Positions 16,800 to 25,498 of a DNA stretch of 64,000 nt are shown in pieces (the first letter of the stretch is position 1; each line of letters starts with the position of its first letter). The notes beneath the pieces were generated by a model. That model was not told the origin of the DNA. It was given only the letters and a program-made list of their open reading frames with translations, and made no database searches. Source of the DNA: Bordetella parapertussis (lineage in GTDB: Bacteria > Pseudomonadota > Gammaproteobacteria > Burkholderiales > Burkholderiaceae_B); NCBI GenBank assembly GCA_945865935.1, contig CAMBFI010000005.1, forward strand, positions 1-64,000, given 5' to 3'. A program made the translations under genes and the position numbers.

Positions 16800-17896
16800 G
16801 TCGATTTGTACTAACCATCTGCCTGAGTGCTTTGACTGTGATCGCCGGCTGTTCGTCGCAAGGTTCGAGTGGTGACATTACGCTGGCGAGCCCGTCACAG
16901 ACGCTTAAGGTTCCGTCAACCACACGAACGACACCCAACGCATCGTCGACCGAAGTCGCAAGCACGGGCACCACAACATTTCAGACTGGATCCGGTGACA
17001 CCTTCAATATCGGTAGTCAATATAACGAGACCACCGCCTCGGCCAAGCCCGTCGCACCCGTTGCATCGGCACAGAGCGTCATACAGCCCACACCGCTACG
17101 GGCGCCTGTTGCTCTGCCCGTGACACCTGCGAAAACCGCAGCGGTCGTCACGCCGACGCCGGTTTCCTCTGCGCGTGCGCCAGCGGCGCCAAGTTCCATG
17201 CCGCCCAAGACAAGTGAGGAGCCGGGTGTACAGCCTTCAAAAAAACAAGTGCTTGTTCAAACCAAACCCGGATGTTCTGGCAAGCAATGCCCGTCCATCA
17301 AGCTTGAGCGACTCATTTTTACCGAACACGAACGGTTTAGCGCATTTGTTGAACAGTCGCTGTTGTCTATGGCACAAATCGAGAGCAACCAGGCCAAGAA
17401 CTTCGAGACACTCAGCCAGCTGAGCGAGCATTTTTGGGCAACCGCACGACCACGCGACGAGATTTTGATACGCGCAACACTCAAGCGCGCCACGCCAACT
17501 ATCGTCGTGGTGCAACTTGACAGCTATATCTATTCGGGTGGTGCACATGGCAATTCCACCACACAGTATTTGAACTGGCTGCCCCGTTCTGACATCATCG
17601 TCAACTTACAGACGATGATTCCATCTGACAATATGCCTGCTTTCGAGGCCGCACTTAAAGGCCAACATGCGCGTTGGCTGCAAACAAATGACCTCGCAAA
17701 AGCCGACCCCAAGGCGTACGACAAAAAGTGGCCATTCAAGCTATCTGAAAACGCCGCCCTGCTAGCGGAGGGTATGGCCATCACGTATGACCCCTTTGAG
17801 ATCGGACCCTACGCGTTGGGGATGCCTACCCTAATGATCCCCTACTCAGAGCTGCAGGGAATCTTGCGGCCTGAACTGATGCCACGCTCTAACTGA
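16796..17896 (+). CDS. lipoprotein with RsiV-like DUF3298 domain
   Basis: A 366-residue envelope protein starting at GTG, coupled to the glutathione peroxidase stop. Residues 1-19 form a lipoprotein signal with lipobox IAGC (C19). Residues 20 to about 150 are a low-complexity Ser/Thr/Pro/Ala-rich tether. The C-terminal half (about 165-360) resembles the DUF3298/RsiV-type domain: a conserved YIYSGGAHGN segment, a later Leu-rich region and a TYDPFEIGPYALG ending, as found in peptidoglycan-interacting and anti-sigma lysozyme-sensing proteins. The long tether would place the domain away from the membrane. The role within a photo-oxidative stress operon is unknown. Confidence 0.82.
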   Translation: MSRFVLTICLSALTVIAGCSSQGSSGDITLASPSQTLKVPSTTRTTPNASSTEVASTGTTTFQTGSGDTFNIGSQYNETTASAKPVAPVASAQSVIQPTPLRAPVALPVTPAKTAAVVTPTPVSSARAPAAPSSMPPKTSEEPGVQPSKKQVLVQTKPGCSGKQCPSIKLERLIFTEHERFSAFVEQSLLSMAQIESNQAKNFETLSQLSEHFWATARPRDEILIRATLKRATPTIVVVQLDSYIYSGGAHGNSTTQYLNWLPRSDIIVNLQTMIPSDNMPAFEAALKGQHARWLQTNDLAKADPKAYDKKWPFKLSENAALLAEGMAITYDPFEIGPYALGMPTLMIPYSELQGILRPELMPRSN

Positions 17897-17940
17897 CACG
17901 CAACTGGCCGCCCTAGGCCAAAGCGCTTCGTTCGCAAAGT

Positions 17941-18627
17941 TTATTGTGGCGGTGGCTGCTTTGCCCGACGTTCACGCGCGATCTTCTCAAGCGATTGCGC
18001 GAGCGGGGCGTTTCCCTTATCCCGAGCAATTTCTATCGAGTTTTGCGCCTTAAAGTTCGAGGCGGTCGGGTCAGCACCGGCATTTATCAAGACTTGAATC
18101 ACTTCAATGTTGCCGTTGCGAACGGCCAACATAAGCGCTGTATCACCATCGGGGTTGACCTCATCGATGGAAGCACCTTTTGCTATTAACAGCTTCATGA
18201 CGGGTAGTTGGTTTTTTACCGTAGCGTAGTGCAATGCGTTCCAGCCTGGCTGGCTCAGATTCGCCCCTTTCTCAATCAGTTTCTGAGTGCGAACGAGGTC
18301 ACCCAATAGCGCCGTATACATAATCGGCGTCTCGTTGTACTGGTTGGCTAGGTTGATATCAATCTTAGGATGCGCCAGGAGCAGATCAAAGGCGCGCCAG
18401 GAGTCTTCTCGGGCGGCGTATATCAATGCGGGCTGCTGATCCGGGTTCTTTCGGTTTGGGTTGAATCCTGTACGAAAAAGCTCGCGCATCTCGCTGTCTC
18501 TGTCATTCTTAATCATCAGCCAGTATTCCTTTACCGCAGCAGCGCCGGAGGGCTGAGCCGAGGCACTCTGAACGGAAATCCCGAATAGAAAGCTAATAAA
18601 AAAACCGGATATTATTTTTTTAAGCAT
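17941..18627 (-). CDS. periplasmic ankyrin-repeat protein
   Basis: A 228-residue protein with a signal peptide (residues 1-24, SASA-Q) followed by about five ankyrin repeats spanning residues 60-205. Typical repeat cores are visible: NPDQQPALIYAARED, NQYNETPIMYTALLG, GWNALHYATVKN, NPDGDTALMLAVRNG and an end repeat. The N-terminal helix (AVKEYWLMIKNDRDSEM) and the basic Pro-rich tail cap the solenoid. Ankyrin solenoids mediate protein binding; the partner is unknown. Ankyrin genes are often found next to tatD in related bacteria, and here tatD lies 152 bases upstream on the same strand, separated by unusually AT-rich DNA. Confidence 0.88.
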   Translation of the reverse strand: MLKKIISGFFISFLFGISVQSASAQPSGAAAVKEYWLMIKNDRDSEMRELFRTGFNPNRKNPDQQPALIYAAREDSWRAFDLLLAHPKIDINLANQYNETPIMYTALLGDLVRTQKLIEKGANLSQPGWNALHYATVKNQLPVMKLLIAKGASIDEVNPDGDTALMLAVRNGNIEVIQVLINAGADPTASNFKAQNSIEIARDKGNAPLAQSLEKIARERRAKQPPPQ

Positions 18628-18779
18628 GATGATTCTTGTGTGGTTACTTGAATTTTTACTGGATATATATATTTTACTTTTAAAGTAAAGTCTTAAATAA
18701 CTGGCATCAAATCTTTCCTTAAAGAGTTCACTTTAAATAATTTACTTAAACTAATTTACGTTATATAAAACGCTTTAAT
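18628..18779. other. AT-rich intergenic island with TTTACTTT palindrome
   Basis: This 152-base gap between tatD and the ankyrin gene is far richer in A and T than its surroundings. It holds a near-perfect inverted repeat (TTTACTTT at 18673-18680, one base, AAAGTAAA at 18682-18689) and several further TTTAC or TTTACTTAAA-like words at 18730-18765. No open reading frame is seen. It probably contains the ankyrin gene promoter and may be a protein-binding or curved region; that is inference. Confidence 0.5.
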
Positions 18780-19550
18780 TTATGCTCTTAACTTATTGAA
18801 TAAATTGAAAACGTTATTTGTTGAAGCCTCTTCTATTGTCGAGAGAGAGACTCCGCGCAACCCGGCTAACATTTCAGCGACATGGATGACTTTAGAGGGA
18901 TCATTCACTTGCCCTCGATAAGGAACAGGCGACAAGTACGGTGCGTCGGTCTCGATCAGCAGGCGATCCAAGGGCATGCGTCTTGCAACTTCTTGCAATT
19001 CCTTCGCGCTCTTGAAGGTCACAATCCCTGAAAACGAGATATAAAAGCCCAAATCCATCGCCTGGCACGCGACTTCCCAAGACTCCGTAAAGCAGTGCAT
19101 CACCCCGCCCGCATCTTGGGCGCTCTCCTCACGCATAATCGCGATCGTATCGGCTGAAGACGAGCGAGTGTGGATAATCAAAGGCAGGTTTGCCTCACGC
19201 GCCGCACGAATATGGGTGCGAAACCGTTCACGTTGCCACCCCAGATCGCCCGTCAGACGAAAGTAGTCCAAGCCCGTCTCGCCAATTGCGACAACTTTGG
19301 GATGGCGACTGTTTTCCACAAGGAAGTGGACATCGGGCTCTACGGTGTCCTCGTAATCGGGATGGACACCCACTGAGGCCCATAACGGATCATGCTGCTC
19401 AACGATAGCCATCAGTCCCGGCCAGTCCGGCAAATTGACGCTTACACACAACGCATGCGAGACCCGGTTATTCTGCATTTTCTTCAGAATCTCAGGAAGT
19501 TGCGCGGCCAGTTCCGGAAAATCGAGATGGCAGTGAGAGTCCACAAACAT
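18780..19550 (-). CDS. tatD: TatD family metal-dependent DNase
   Basis: A 256-residue TIM-barrel hydrolase of the TatD/YcfH/YjjV group with 3'-5' exonuclease activity on DNA. Metal ligands and motifs are in order: SHCHLDFPE at residues 4-12, GETGLDYF near 91-98, LIIHTRSS around 127-134, GGVMHCFTES around 149-158 and IETDAPYLSP near 203-212. It follows holB by 39 bases on the same strand. In many relatives a pilZ-type gene sits between holB and tatD, but none fits in this gap. The last 40 bases of the gene share the AT-rich character of the following intergenic region. Confidence 0.93.
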   Translation of the reverse strand: MFVDSHCHLDFPELAAQLPEILKKMQNNRVSHALCVSVNLPDWPGLMAIVEQHDPLWASVGVHPDYEDTVEPDVHFLVENSRHPKVVAIGETGLDYFRLTGDLGWQRERFRTHIRAAREANLPLIIHTRSSSADTIAIMREESAQDAGGVMHCFTESWEVACQAMDLGFYISFSGIVTFKSAKELQEVARRMPLDRLLIETDAPYLSPVPYRGQVNDPSKVIHVAEMLAGLRGVSLSTIEEASTNNVFNLFNKLRA

Positions 19551-19589
19551 AGTAAATCGTCCAAGACGTAATGAATGAAAAGCGAAAAA

Positions 19590-20669
19590 CTACATGCCTG
19601 GTCTAGGCTGACAACTTGCCAGTACACGCTGCAAAGCAGACTGCGCAAACAGTTTCGCATTTAATGGATGACCGGCAACACGCGATTGCTCGGCAAGCCA
19701 TTTGCCTAAGTCACTTAGCTTTCTCGCGTCACAGCCTTTTGCAATCGCTTGAGTGCTTTTCCCCAAACCAGGGTAATAGCGCGGCGCTAAATCCTGTGCA
19801 GCCAGGTTCAAATCAACGGTAGCACGGGACAACGCATCCAGCCATGACGGGGTGGGAAGCTTGGCTACCGTATCGGCTAACGCTCCAAGATCAATTGCGC
19901 GAGCAGCTTGAAGGGATTGCATCAACCCTTCAAGCCAGATTGGGCAAGGACGCCCCTCAGACTGCGCGGCACGCAGCGCTTGCACGGGAGCCCCACCAGA
20001 GGCCGAGAGCCATTCTTGCGGCGACTTGATCCCCTGCTCTGCTAGCCAACGCATCGCCTCCACGTGACTTGGTGTTGGCAGCGCTAGGCGTCTGCAGCGA
20101 GAGAGCAAGGTGGGCAGCAAGCGATCTGGGGCATCCGCGACCAGCAAAAATACTGTGGAAGGCGGTGGCTCTTCCAATACCTTAAGCAACGCGTTACCTG
20201 AAATTGTCGTCAGGGCCTCAGCCGGGTAAATCACAGCGACGCGCCAACCACCTCGATGCGTCGCATGATTAAACCAAGGCTCCATTGAGCGAATCTGATC
20301 CACTCTGATGTCCTTGGAAGGTGCTTTTTTAGGGGAGCCGACCGACGCCACAACCTCTGTCAGGTTATCGCTCGCGTCCTCGCCCAACGCTTCCTCGACC
20401 CCCTCTTCAAGCGCGAGCGCTTCAGGACGAATGCGCTTAAGATCCGGGTGATTTCCATGCGATAACCAGCCACATGCCAAACATTTTCCGCATGCCAATC
20501 CATGCAGAGGACTCTCGCACAGCAAGGCCGCTGCGGCAGCCAATGCAAACTCTCGCTTACCAATTCCAGCTAACCCATGAATGAGCCAAGCGTGGGCAAA
20601 CCGATCGCGCGCACCCAGCCAATCTTTCGCAAGTTGAACTTGCCAGGGGAAGAAGGCTGCGTGGCTCAT
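19590..20669 (-). CDS. holB: DNA polymerase III subunit delta prime
   Basis: A 359-residue subunit of the clamp loader that places the beta sliding clamp on primed DNA. Features are a degenerate P-loop (GLAGIGKRE near residues 31-39), a four-cysteine zinc module (C52, C61, C64, C67 in the region CESPLHG...CGKCLAC), and a conserved [16 protein letters not shown] segment followed by LLSRCRRL, the SRC motif of this subunit. The first codons overlap the tmk stop by 4 bases, so translation is coupled. An acidic insertion around residues 85-110 ([11 protein letters not shown]) lengthens the protein slightly. Confidence 0.93.
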   Translation of the reverse strand: MSHAAFFPWQVQLAKDWLGARDRFAHAWLIHGLAGIGKREFALAAAAALLCESPLHGLACGKCLACGWLSHGNHPDLKRIRPEALALEEGVEEALGEDASDNLTEVVASVGSPKKAPSKDIRVDQIRSMEPWFNHATHRGGWRVAVIYPAEALTTISGNALLKVLEEPPPSTVFLLVADAPDRLLPTLLSRCRRLALPTPSHVEAMRWLAEQGIKSPQEWLSASGGAPVQALRAAQSEGRPCPIWLEGLMQSLQAARAIDLGALADTVAKLPTPSWLDALSRATVDLNLAAQDLAPRYYPGLGKSTQAIAKGCDARKLSDLGKWLAEQSRVAGHPLNAKLFAQSALQRVLASCQPRPGM

Positions 20670-21301
20670 CGGGCTGATCCAGTATCGACCAAACGTACCA
20701 GTTCGCTGTTGAGTTGAACACGAATGGAATCGATCGGCTGTGTTGAGTCCACCACCCTAAATCGGTGCGCTTGTTGTGACGCGCGCTCCAAGTAAACTTG
20801 CCTCGTACGCAAAAAGAACGCATCCGCTTCTTGCTCAAAACGATCTTTGTCTCGCGTTCGGTTTAAACGTTCTCGGGCGACCTCGAGCGGGACGTCAAAG
20901 AGCCAGGTGATGTCTGGCTGTAAGTCGGGATGCACCCAACGCTCGAGCGCTTCAATCCTCGCCGTCCCGAGCTCTCGTCCGCCGCCTTGATAGGCAAAGC
21001 TTGCATCGGTAAACCGGTCGCACACCACCCACGTCCCCGCCGCCAGCGCAGGCTCGACCACCGTGCGCACGTGCTCGGCACGCGCCGCAAACATAAGGAG
21101 AGTCTCACACTCAAGTGTCATCGCTTCATGCAATAACAAGGTACGCAATTGCTCACCGATCGCAGTCCCGCCGGGTTCACGGGTGCACAGTACTGGCTGG
21201 CCCAGGTCGGCAAGTCTATCCACTATCCACTGGACATGCGTACTCTTGCCTGCCCCATCGACGCCTTCCAAAGTCAAAAACAAACCGCGCTTCATGGTCA
21301 T
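20666..21301 (-). CDS. tmk: thymidylate kinase
   Basis: A 211-residue kinase that phosphorylates dTMP to dTDP. The P-loop GVDGAGKST lies at residues 14-22, the DRF motif ([18 protein letters not shown]) near 95-112 and the LID region around 140-155 contains arginines in [12 protein letters not shown]. It sits between mltG and holB with 4-base ATGA-type overlaps on both sides, the widely conserved mltG-tmk-holB order. Confidence 0.96.
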   Translation of the reverse strand: MTMKRGLFLTLEGVDGAGKSTHVQWIVDRLADLGQPVLCTREPGGTAIGEQLRTLLLHEAMTLECETLLMFAARAEHVRTVVEPALAAGTWVVCDRFTDASFAYQGGGRELGTARIEALERWVHPDLQPDITWLFDVPLEVARERLNRTRDKDRFEQEADAFFLRTRQVYLERASQQAHRFRVVDSTQPIDSIRVQLNSELVRLVDTGSAR

Positions 21302-22320
21302 GGCTTACGACCCAATATGTACTGCGCAACGTTGCGATTGTGCTCGGGTAAGGTCTTAGCAAACGCGCTCGAGCCATCCCCTTTCGCGACGAAATAGAGG
21401 TAATCATGTTTCTCTGGCTGCAGCGCCGCTTGCAACGAGGCGAGCCCGACGCTTGCAATCGGCGTTGGCGGCAGTCCGTTACGTGTGTAGGTATTCCAAG
21501 GGGTATCGGTTTGCAGGTCAACCTTGCGCAAACGCCCTGTGTAGGCGTCACCCAACCCATAAATGACCGTCGGATCCGTCTGTAGCGGCATATTCAGCCT
21601 CAGCCGATTAATAAAGACGCCCGCAATACGTGCTCGGTCTGAAGACTTACCGGTTTCCTTTTCTACGATCGAGCCGAGAATCAGCGCCTCATAAGGAGAC
21701 CTCAACGGCAATCCTTCTTGGCGCCCCTGCCAAGCCTTATCAAGTACTTTTTGTTGAATACGCGCCGCACGTTCGAGGATTTCCGTGTCGATCGTACCAA
21801 TTGAGAATATATATGTATCCGGAAATAATAAACCTTCCGGCGGATACGATTTGAGGGCGATTCCACCCTCAATTAGCATCGGAATAGCCTTATCACTCCA
21901 CACCGGATCTGATTTTTTTATATCCGGATTGTTAAAAATGGCGGCACGAACTTGCTTGAGCGTCCATCCTTCTACGATCGTAATTTGTCTAGACGTTACC
22001 TCTCCAAGTGCGATGCGACGCAGGACATTCAAAATACTGTCTCCCCGCGAAATTTGATAGCCGCCTGCTTTCAGCTTCTTATCAAGCTCGGTTGCCCGCG
22101 CAAGAAACACAAACGCGCCTGCATGAATATTGACACCCGCTTGGTTGAGTAACCGAGCAATCCCAGCTGGTGTGGCACCTGACGGGACGAGCAAATCGAC
22201 CTTTTCACTGGGAAGCGCAAGGGGCCGCGTGACCCAGTGGTAACCAAGGGCTGCCGCGGCACAGAGCAACAAGACGACTGGCAATACCAGATAAAGGAGA
22301 AGTTTATTGAGCGCATTCAT
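21298..22320 (-). CDS. mltG: endolytic murein transglycosylase MltG
   Basis: A 340-residue inner-membrane enzyme that cleaves nascent glycan strands and is thought to end peptidoglycan polymerisation. One N-terminal transmembrane helix (about 7-29) is followed by a LysM-like subdomain ([16 protein letters not shown]) and the YceG catalytic domain with [13 protein letters not shown], the catalytic glutamate in SIVEKETG, and the [12 protein letters not shown] and [14 protein letters not shown] blocks. It is the first gene of the mltG-tmk-holB-tatD operon, divergent from ygfZ, whose start is less than 100 bases away. Confidence 0.95.
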   Translation of the reverse strand: MNALNKLLLYLVLPVVLLLCAAAALGYHWVTRPLALPSEKVDLLVPSGATPAGIARLLNQAGVNIHAGAFVFLARATELDKKLKAGGYQISRGDSILNVLRRIALGEVTSRQITIVEGWTLKQVRAAIFNNPDIKKSDPVWSDKAIPMLIEGGIALKSYPPEGLLFPDTYIFSIGTIDTEILERAARIQQKVLDKAWQGRQEGLPLRSPYEALILGSIVEKETGKSSDRARIAGVFINRLRLNMPLQTDPTVIYGLGDAYTGRLRKVDLQTDTPWNTYTRNGLPPTPIASVGLASLQAALQPEKHDYLYFVAKGDGSSAFAKTLPEHNRNVAQYILGRKP

Positions 22321-22379
22321 AAGGCTGACAGTTTAATATGGTCTGCGTCGATTCCAACCGTTTTGCCTCACAAAGTGCC

Positions 22380-23414
22380 ATGCATCCATTTTTTTATCAC
22401 GCGTCACGCTCGGCTCAGCCTTCGCCAACTTCGCCCACGGGCGCGATCACCGTACATCGCCTTGACGAAGCGTTGTGTGTCATCTCCGCGAAGGGCGAAG
22501 ACGCACTTAGTTTTCTTCAAGGACAGATCACCAACGATCTTGCCGCTGCAGGTCTAGACTCAGCGTGCCTGGCTGGCTACTGCACCGCGCAGGGCCGCCT
22601 ATTGGCAACGGGTATCTTTAGTCAAGGTCCGATCGATCCTGCCAATGCCGCCTCACACAATATCTCCATTGTGTTACGCGCCGACCTCGCTGCCGCTGTC
22701 GCCAAACGCCTGTCAATGTTTGTCCTTCGTTCAAAGGTCAAAATCGCGCCAACGGCGGTTAGTGTCGCGGGCGTGTTTGCACCCAGTCATGCATTAGATA
22801 GCCTTCGGTCAGCATTCGCGCACGACTTGCCCCTGACACCATGGCAAGCCTTACGCACCACGAGCGGGACCTGGATCGCGGCCCCAGCATCGATAGATAC
22901 CCATCGTTGGTGGTGGCTGGCTTCAGAGCACGCTGCTGAGGAATCGCCCTTAAACTGGACTGCGCTCACGCAAACGCTCCAAGCCGGTGAGGCCTCTGCG
23001 TGGTACTCCACCGACATTCAGCAGGGACTGCCCTGGATCGAAGCCAAAACCCAGGATCTCTTCATACCTCAGACGCTTAACCTAGATTTAATACAGGGTG
23101 TGAGCTTTACAAAGGGCTGTTATCCCGGCCAAGAGATCGTTGCACGTAGTCATTACCGTGGCACACTCAAGCGTCGCATGACACTTGCTCGCCTCGATGT
23201 TCCGCTCGATGCCACCATCGCGCCTGGGGTAGATGTCTACGAGGGTGATGCACCTTGCGGGCGCATTATCAACATATCAAACGAGGGCCAAACCTCCTGG
23301 CTCCTCCTTGAAGCACCCTTTGATGCGATGGATCGCAATGCACTCGCTGTCGGCGCTGCGCACGGGCCTCGCCTTGCCCTGCAAGCACTGCCCTACGCGA
23401 TCCGAGCTGCGTAG
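22380..23414 (+). CDS. ygfZ: tRNA-modifying / Fe-S cluster assembly folate-binding protein YgfZ
   Basis: A GcvT-like folate-binding protein that helps maintain some iron-sulfur enzymes such as MiaB. The diagnostic motif KGCYPGQEIVARSHYRG is near the C-terminal third, with its invariant cysteine, and the N-terminal domain has FLQGQITNDL and GYCTAQGRLLATG. The start is uncertain: the frame is open from an ATG at 22338, and 22380 is chosen because it gives a normal N-terminus (345 residues); neither has a strong ribosome site. Divergent from mltG. It ends 3 bases before the stop of the convergent 3-hydroxyisobutyrate dehydrogenase gene. Confidence 0.92.
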   Translation: MHPFFYHASRSAQPSPTSPTGAITVHRLDEALCVISAKGEDALSFLQGQITNDLAAAGLDSACLAGYCTAQGRLLATGIFSQGPIDPANAASHNISIVLRADLAAAVAKRLSMFVLRSKVKIAPTAVSVAGVFAPSHALDSLRSAFAHDLPLTPWQALRTTSGTWIAAPASIDTHRWWWLASEHAAEESPLNWTALTQTLQAGEASAWYSTDIQQGLPWIEAKTQDLFIPQTLNLDLIQGVSFTKGCYPGQEIVARSHYRGTLKRRMTLARLDVPLDATIAPGVDVYEGDAPCGRIINISNEGQTSWLLLEAPFDAMDRNALAVGAAHGPRLALQALPYAIRAA

Positions 23415-23417
23415 GAC

Positions 23418-24308
23418 TTACTCTTCGCGCTTGACCAAATTCACAATGCTTGAGAAATCAAGCTTGCCGCTACCTTGGGCACTGTGCATCGCAAACAAAT
23501 TACGCGCCAACTCGCCCAGTGCAATGACAGACTGTGTGCTGACAGCGGCTTCAGCCGCGAGTCCCAAATCTTTGAGCATCAAGTCCACACCAAATCCGCC
23601 GGCATAGCCTTTCGAAGCAGGAACATTCTCCATGACGCCCGGCCAAGGGTTGTACAGTTCAATCGCCCAAGTACGACCAGAACTCTTGGAGATAATTTCA
23701 GAAAGCACTTTCGGATCCAAGCCATTGGCTACGCCGAGTGCAAGCGCCTCTGCGGTGCCAGCCATTGCGATACCCAGCAGCATGTTATTTGCGATCTTTG
23801 CAACCTGACCCGCACCGGCTGCGCCTGCATGAAAAATATTCTTACCCATTTTTTCTAGCAAAGGACGGGCACGTTCGAGATCCGCAGGCTCCCCACCAAC
23901 GATGAACGTCAAGGTGCCTGCGATAGCCCCTCCTGTTCCACCTGACACCGGAGCATCGATCATCGCAAGACCACGATCGGCCGCTGCACGGGCAACCTTG
24001 CGAGCGGAATCGGCTGCAATCGTGCTGCAGTCAATCACTAACGCCTTGGACGCAATCTTGGTCAGTAGACCCTCTGGTCCCAAATAGATTCCTTCCACGT
24101 GTTTACTGGCTGGCAACATCGTAATGACGACATCTGCACCGTTGACGGCATCACTGGCCGAAGCCGCTGCCGTCGCGCCGCTTTTCACAAGCTGATCAAC
24201 CGCTTCCTTGACTAGATCAAATACGGTCAGGCTAAAGCCAGCCTTGATGAGGTTCTGCGCCATCGGAGCGCCCATGTTTCCTAAACCAATGAATGCAACG
24301 CGCGTCAT
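23418..24308 (-). CDS. mmsB: 3-hydroxyisobutyrate dehydrogenase
   Basis: A 296-residue NAD-dependent beta-hydroxyacid dehydrogenase that oxidises 3-hydroxyisobutyrate to methylmalonate semialdehyde in valine degradation. Motifs are the Rossmann GLGNMGAPMAQNL at residues 8-20, the substrate motif DAPVSGGTGGA around 118-128, and the catalytic-lysine segment GAGQVAKIANNMLL around 163-176. The final part shows GGFGVDLMLKDLGLA. It overlaps the upstream hydrolase gene by 4 bases. The neighbours (isobutyryl-CoA dehydrogenase and 3-hydroxyisobutyryl-CoA hydrolase) make the valine assignment strong. Confidence 0.94.
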   Translation of the reverse strand: MTRVAFIGLGNMGAPMAQNLIKAGFSLTVFDLVKEAVDQLVKSGATAAASASDAVNGADVVITMLPASKHVEGIYLGPEGLLTKIASKALVIDCSTIAADSARKVARAAADRGLAMIDAPVSGGTGGAIAGTLTFIVGGEPADLERARPLLEKMGKNIFHAGAAGAGQVAKIANNMLLGIAMAGTAEALALGVANGLDPKVLSEIISKSSGRTWAIELYNPWPGVMENVPASKGYAGGFGVDLMLKDLGLAAEAAVSTQSVIALGELARNLFAMHSAQGSGKLDFSSIVNLVKREE

Positions 24309-25498
24309 GTTTGATCTCCTAGTTTGTATAGCGGGTGCTTGACGGCAGCGACCGGCAAAGCAAAGAATTTTTCAACCCAGTCCGGACTCGCTTCTTGCAA
24401 CGTCGCAGGGTTCCATTGAGGGCTCTTATCTTTATCGATCAGTAAAGCACGAATGCCTTCCGCAAAATCTCCGTGTGACGCAGCCATTAGGCCTGCAATC
24501 CACTCCGTGCGATAGACATCCGCTAGCGATAGCCGCTTGCACCGTTCGAGGAGCGCAAACGTTAGTCTCGCCGAGCCTGGGGAGCCCGCTGCAAAGGTTT
24601 TTGCAGCCCGTTGCAACCAAACATCCTCTTGCTCCGACAGCGCCATGATGTTGCGAGCCACTTCGTTCAGGTCCGTAGACACGCAGCACCGCTGAATCAG
24701 AGCCTGGTGTGTCTGCAAGGGTCCGATTGCTGGTGCAGGCGCCGTAGCCACTGCAGCAAGCAGTCGGTGCAGCTGAGCGTGATTCGCAGCCAAAGCTGGT
24801 TTGCGCTGATCATGGTAGTTCGCTTGTTGGGCAGCCGAGCAAGCCGACCAGGTCGTCGCAGCAATCGCCGCGAGCAAATCATCCCACTTTTGACGCGGCA
24901 GATGATAGTCGGCAAGACCAGCAAATAGTGCATCGGCCGCACCCACCTGTGCTCCGGTGAGACCCATAAACAGACCAGTCTTCCCTGGTAAGCGATTTAA
25001 CAACCAAGTGCCTCCCACATCGGGAAATAGACCAATCGATATCTCGGGCATTGCCATACGTGAGGTCTCTGTCACGACACGATGGCTGGCTCCCATCATC
25101 AAGCCCATGCCGCCACCCATGACGATCCCGTCGCCCCAAACCAGCACAGGTTTAGGAAACGTGTGGAGTCGATAATCAAGAGCATACTCTTCGGCAAAAA
25201 ATGTACCGGCGTAAGTATTTTCGATTGGTGCTTGCCCGGCGTGCTCGATCATGCTGTGGTGCAAGGCGTGCAAATCACCTCCTGCACAAAAAGCTTTATC
25301 CCCCGCACCTTTTAAGATAACAAAAGCAACCTGTGGATCCGCGGCCCAGCGCTCTAACTGCGCTGCTAATAAACGCGTCATGTCGAGCGTCAAGCCATTC
25401 AGCGTCTTGGGCGCATTGAGTGTCCCGACGCCGACACACATCCCTTGCGCGCAGGGAATGGTTGAAAATATGACAGGGCTCTCAGCAAGCGGGTTCAT
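24305..25498 (-). CDS. 3-hydroxyisobutyryl-CoA hydrolase (crotonase superfamily)
   Basis: A 397-residue member of the HIBYL-CoA hydrolase branch of crotonases, which removes CoA from 3-hydroxyisobutyryl-CoA in valine breakdown. It shows KAFCAGGDLHAL near residues 67-78, GIVMGGGMGLMMGASHR near 124-140, and the PEISIGLFPDVGGTWLLNRL segment that carries the catalytic glutamate and aspartate of this branch. The extended C-terminal domain (about 250-397) separates it from enoyl-CoA hydratases, which are near 260 residues. Overlaps of 4 bases with both neighbours indicate strict co-translation. Confidence 0.92.
   Translation of the reverse strand: MNPLAESPVIFSTIPCAQGMCVGVGTLNAPKTLNGLTLDMTRLLAAQLERWAADPQVAFVILKGAGDKAFCAGGDLHALHHSMIEHAGQAPIENTYAGTFFAEEYALDYRLHTFPKPVLVWGDGIVMGGGMGLMMGASHRVVTETSRMAMPEISIGLFPDVGGTWLLNRLPGKTGLFMGLTGAQVGAADALFAGLADYHLPRQKWDDLLAAIAATTWSACSAAQQANYHDQRKPALAANHAQLHRLLAAVATAPAPAIGPLQTHQALIQRCCVSTDLNEVARNIMALSEQEDVWLQRAAKTFAAGSPGSARLTFALLERCKRLSLADVYRTEWIAGLMAASHGDFAEGIRALLIDKDKSPQWNPATLQEASPDWVEKFFALPVAAVKHPLYKLGDQT

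Noticed and set aside
17897-17940. Terminator between the lipoprotein and ankyrin genes
   Set aside because: Only a 5-bp TGGCC/GGCCA stem without a T-run is seen.
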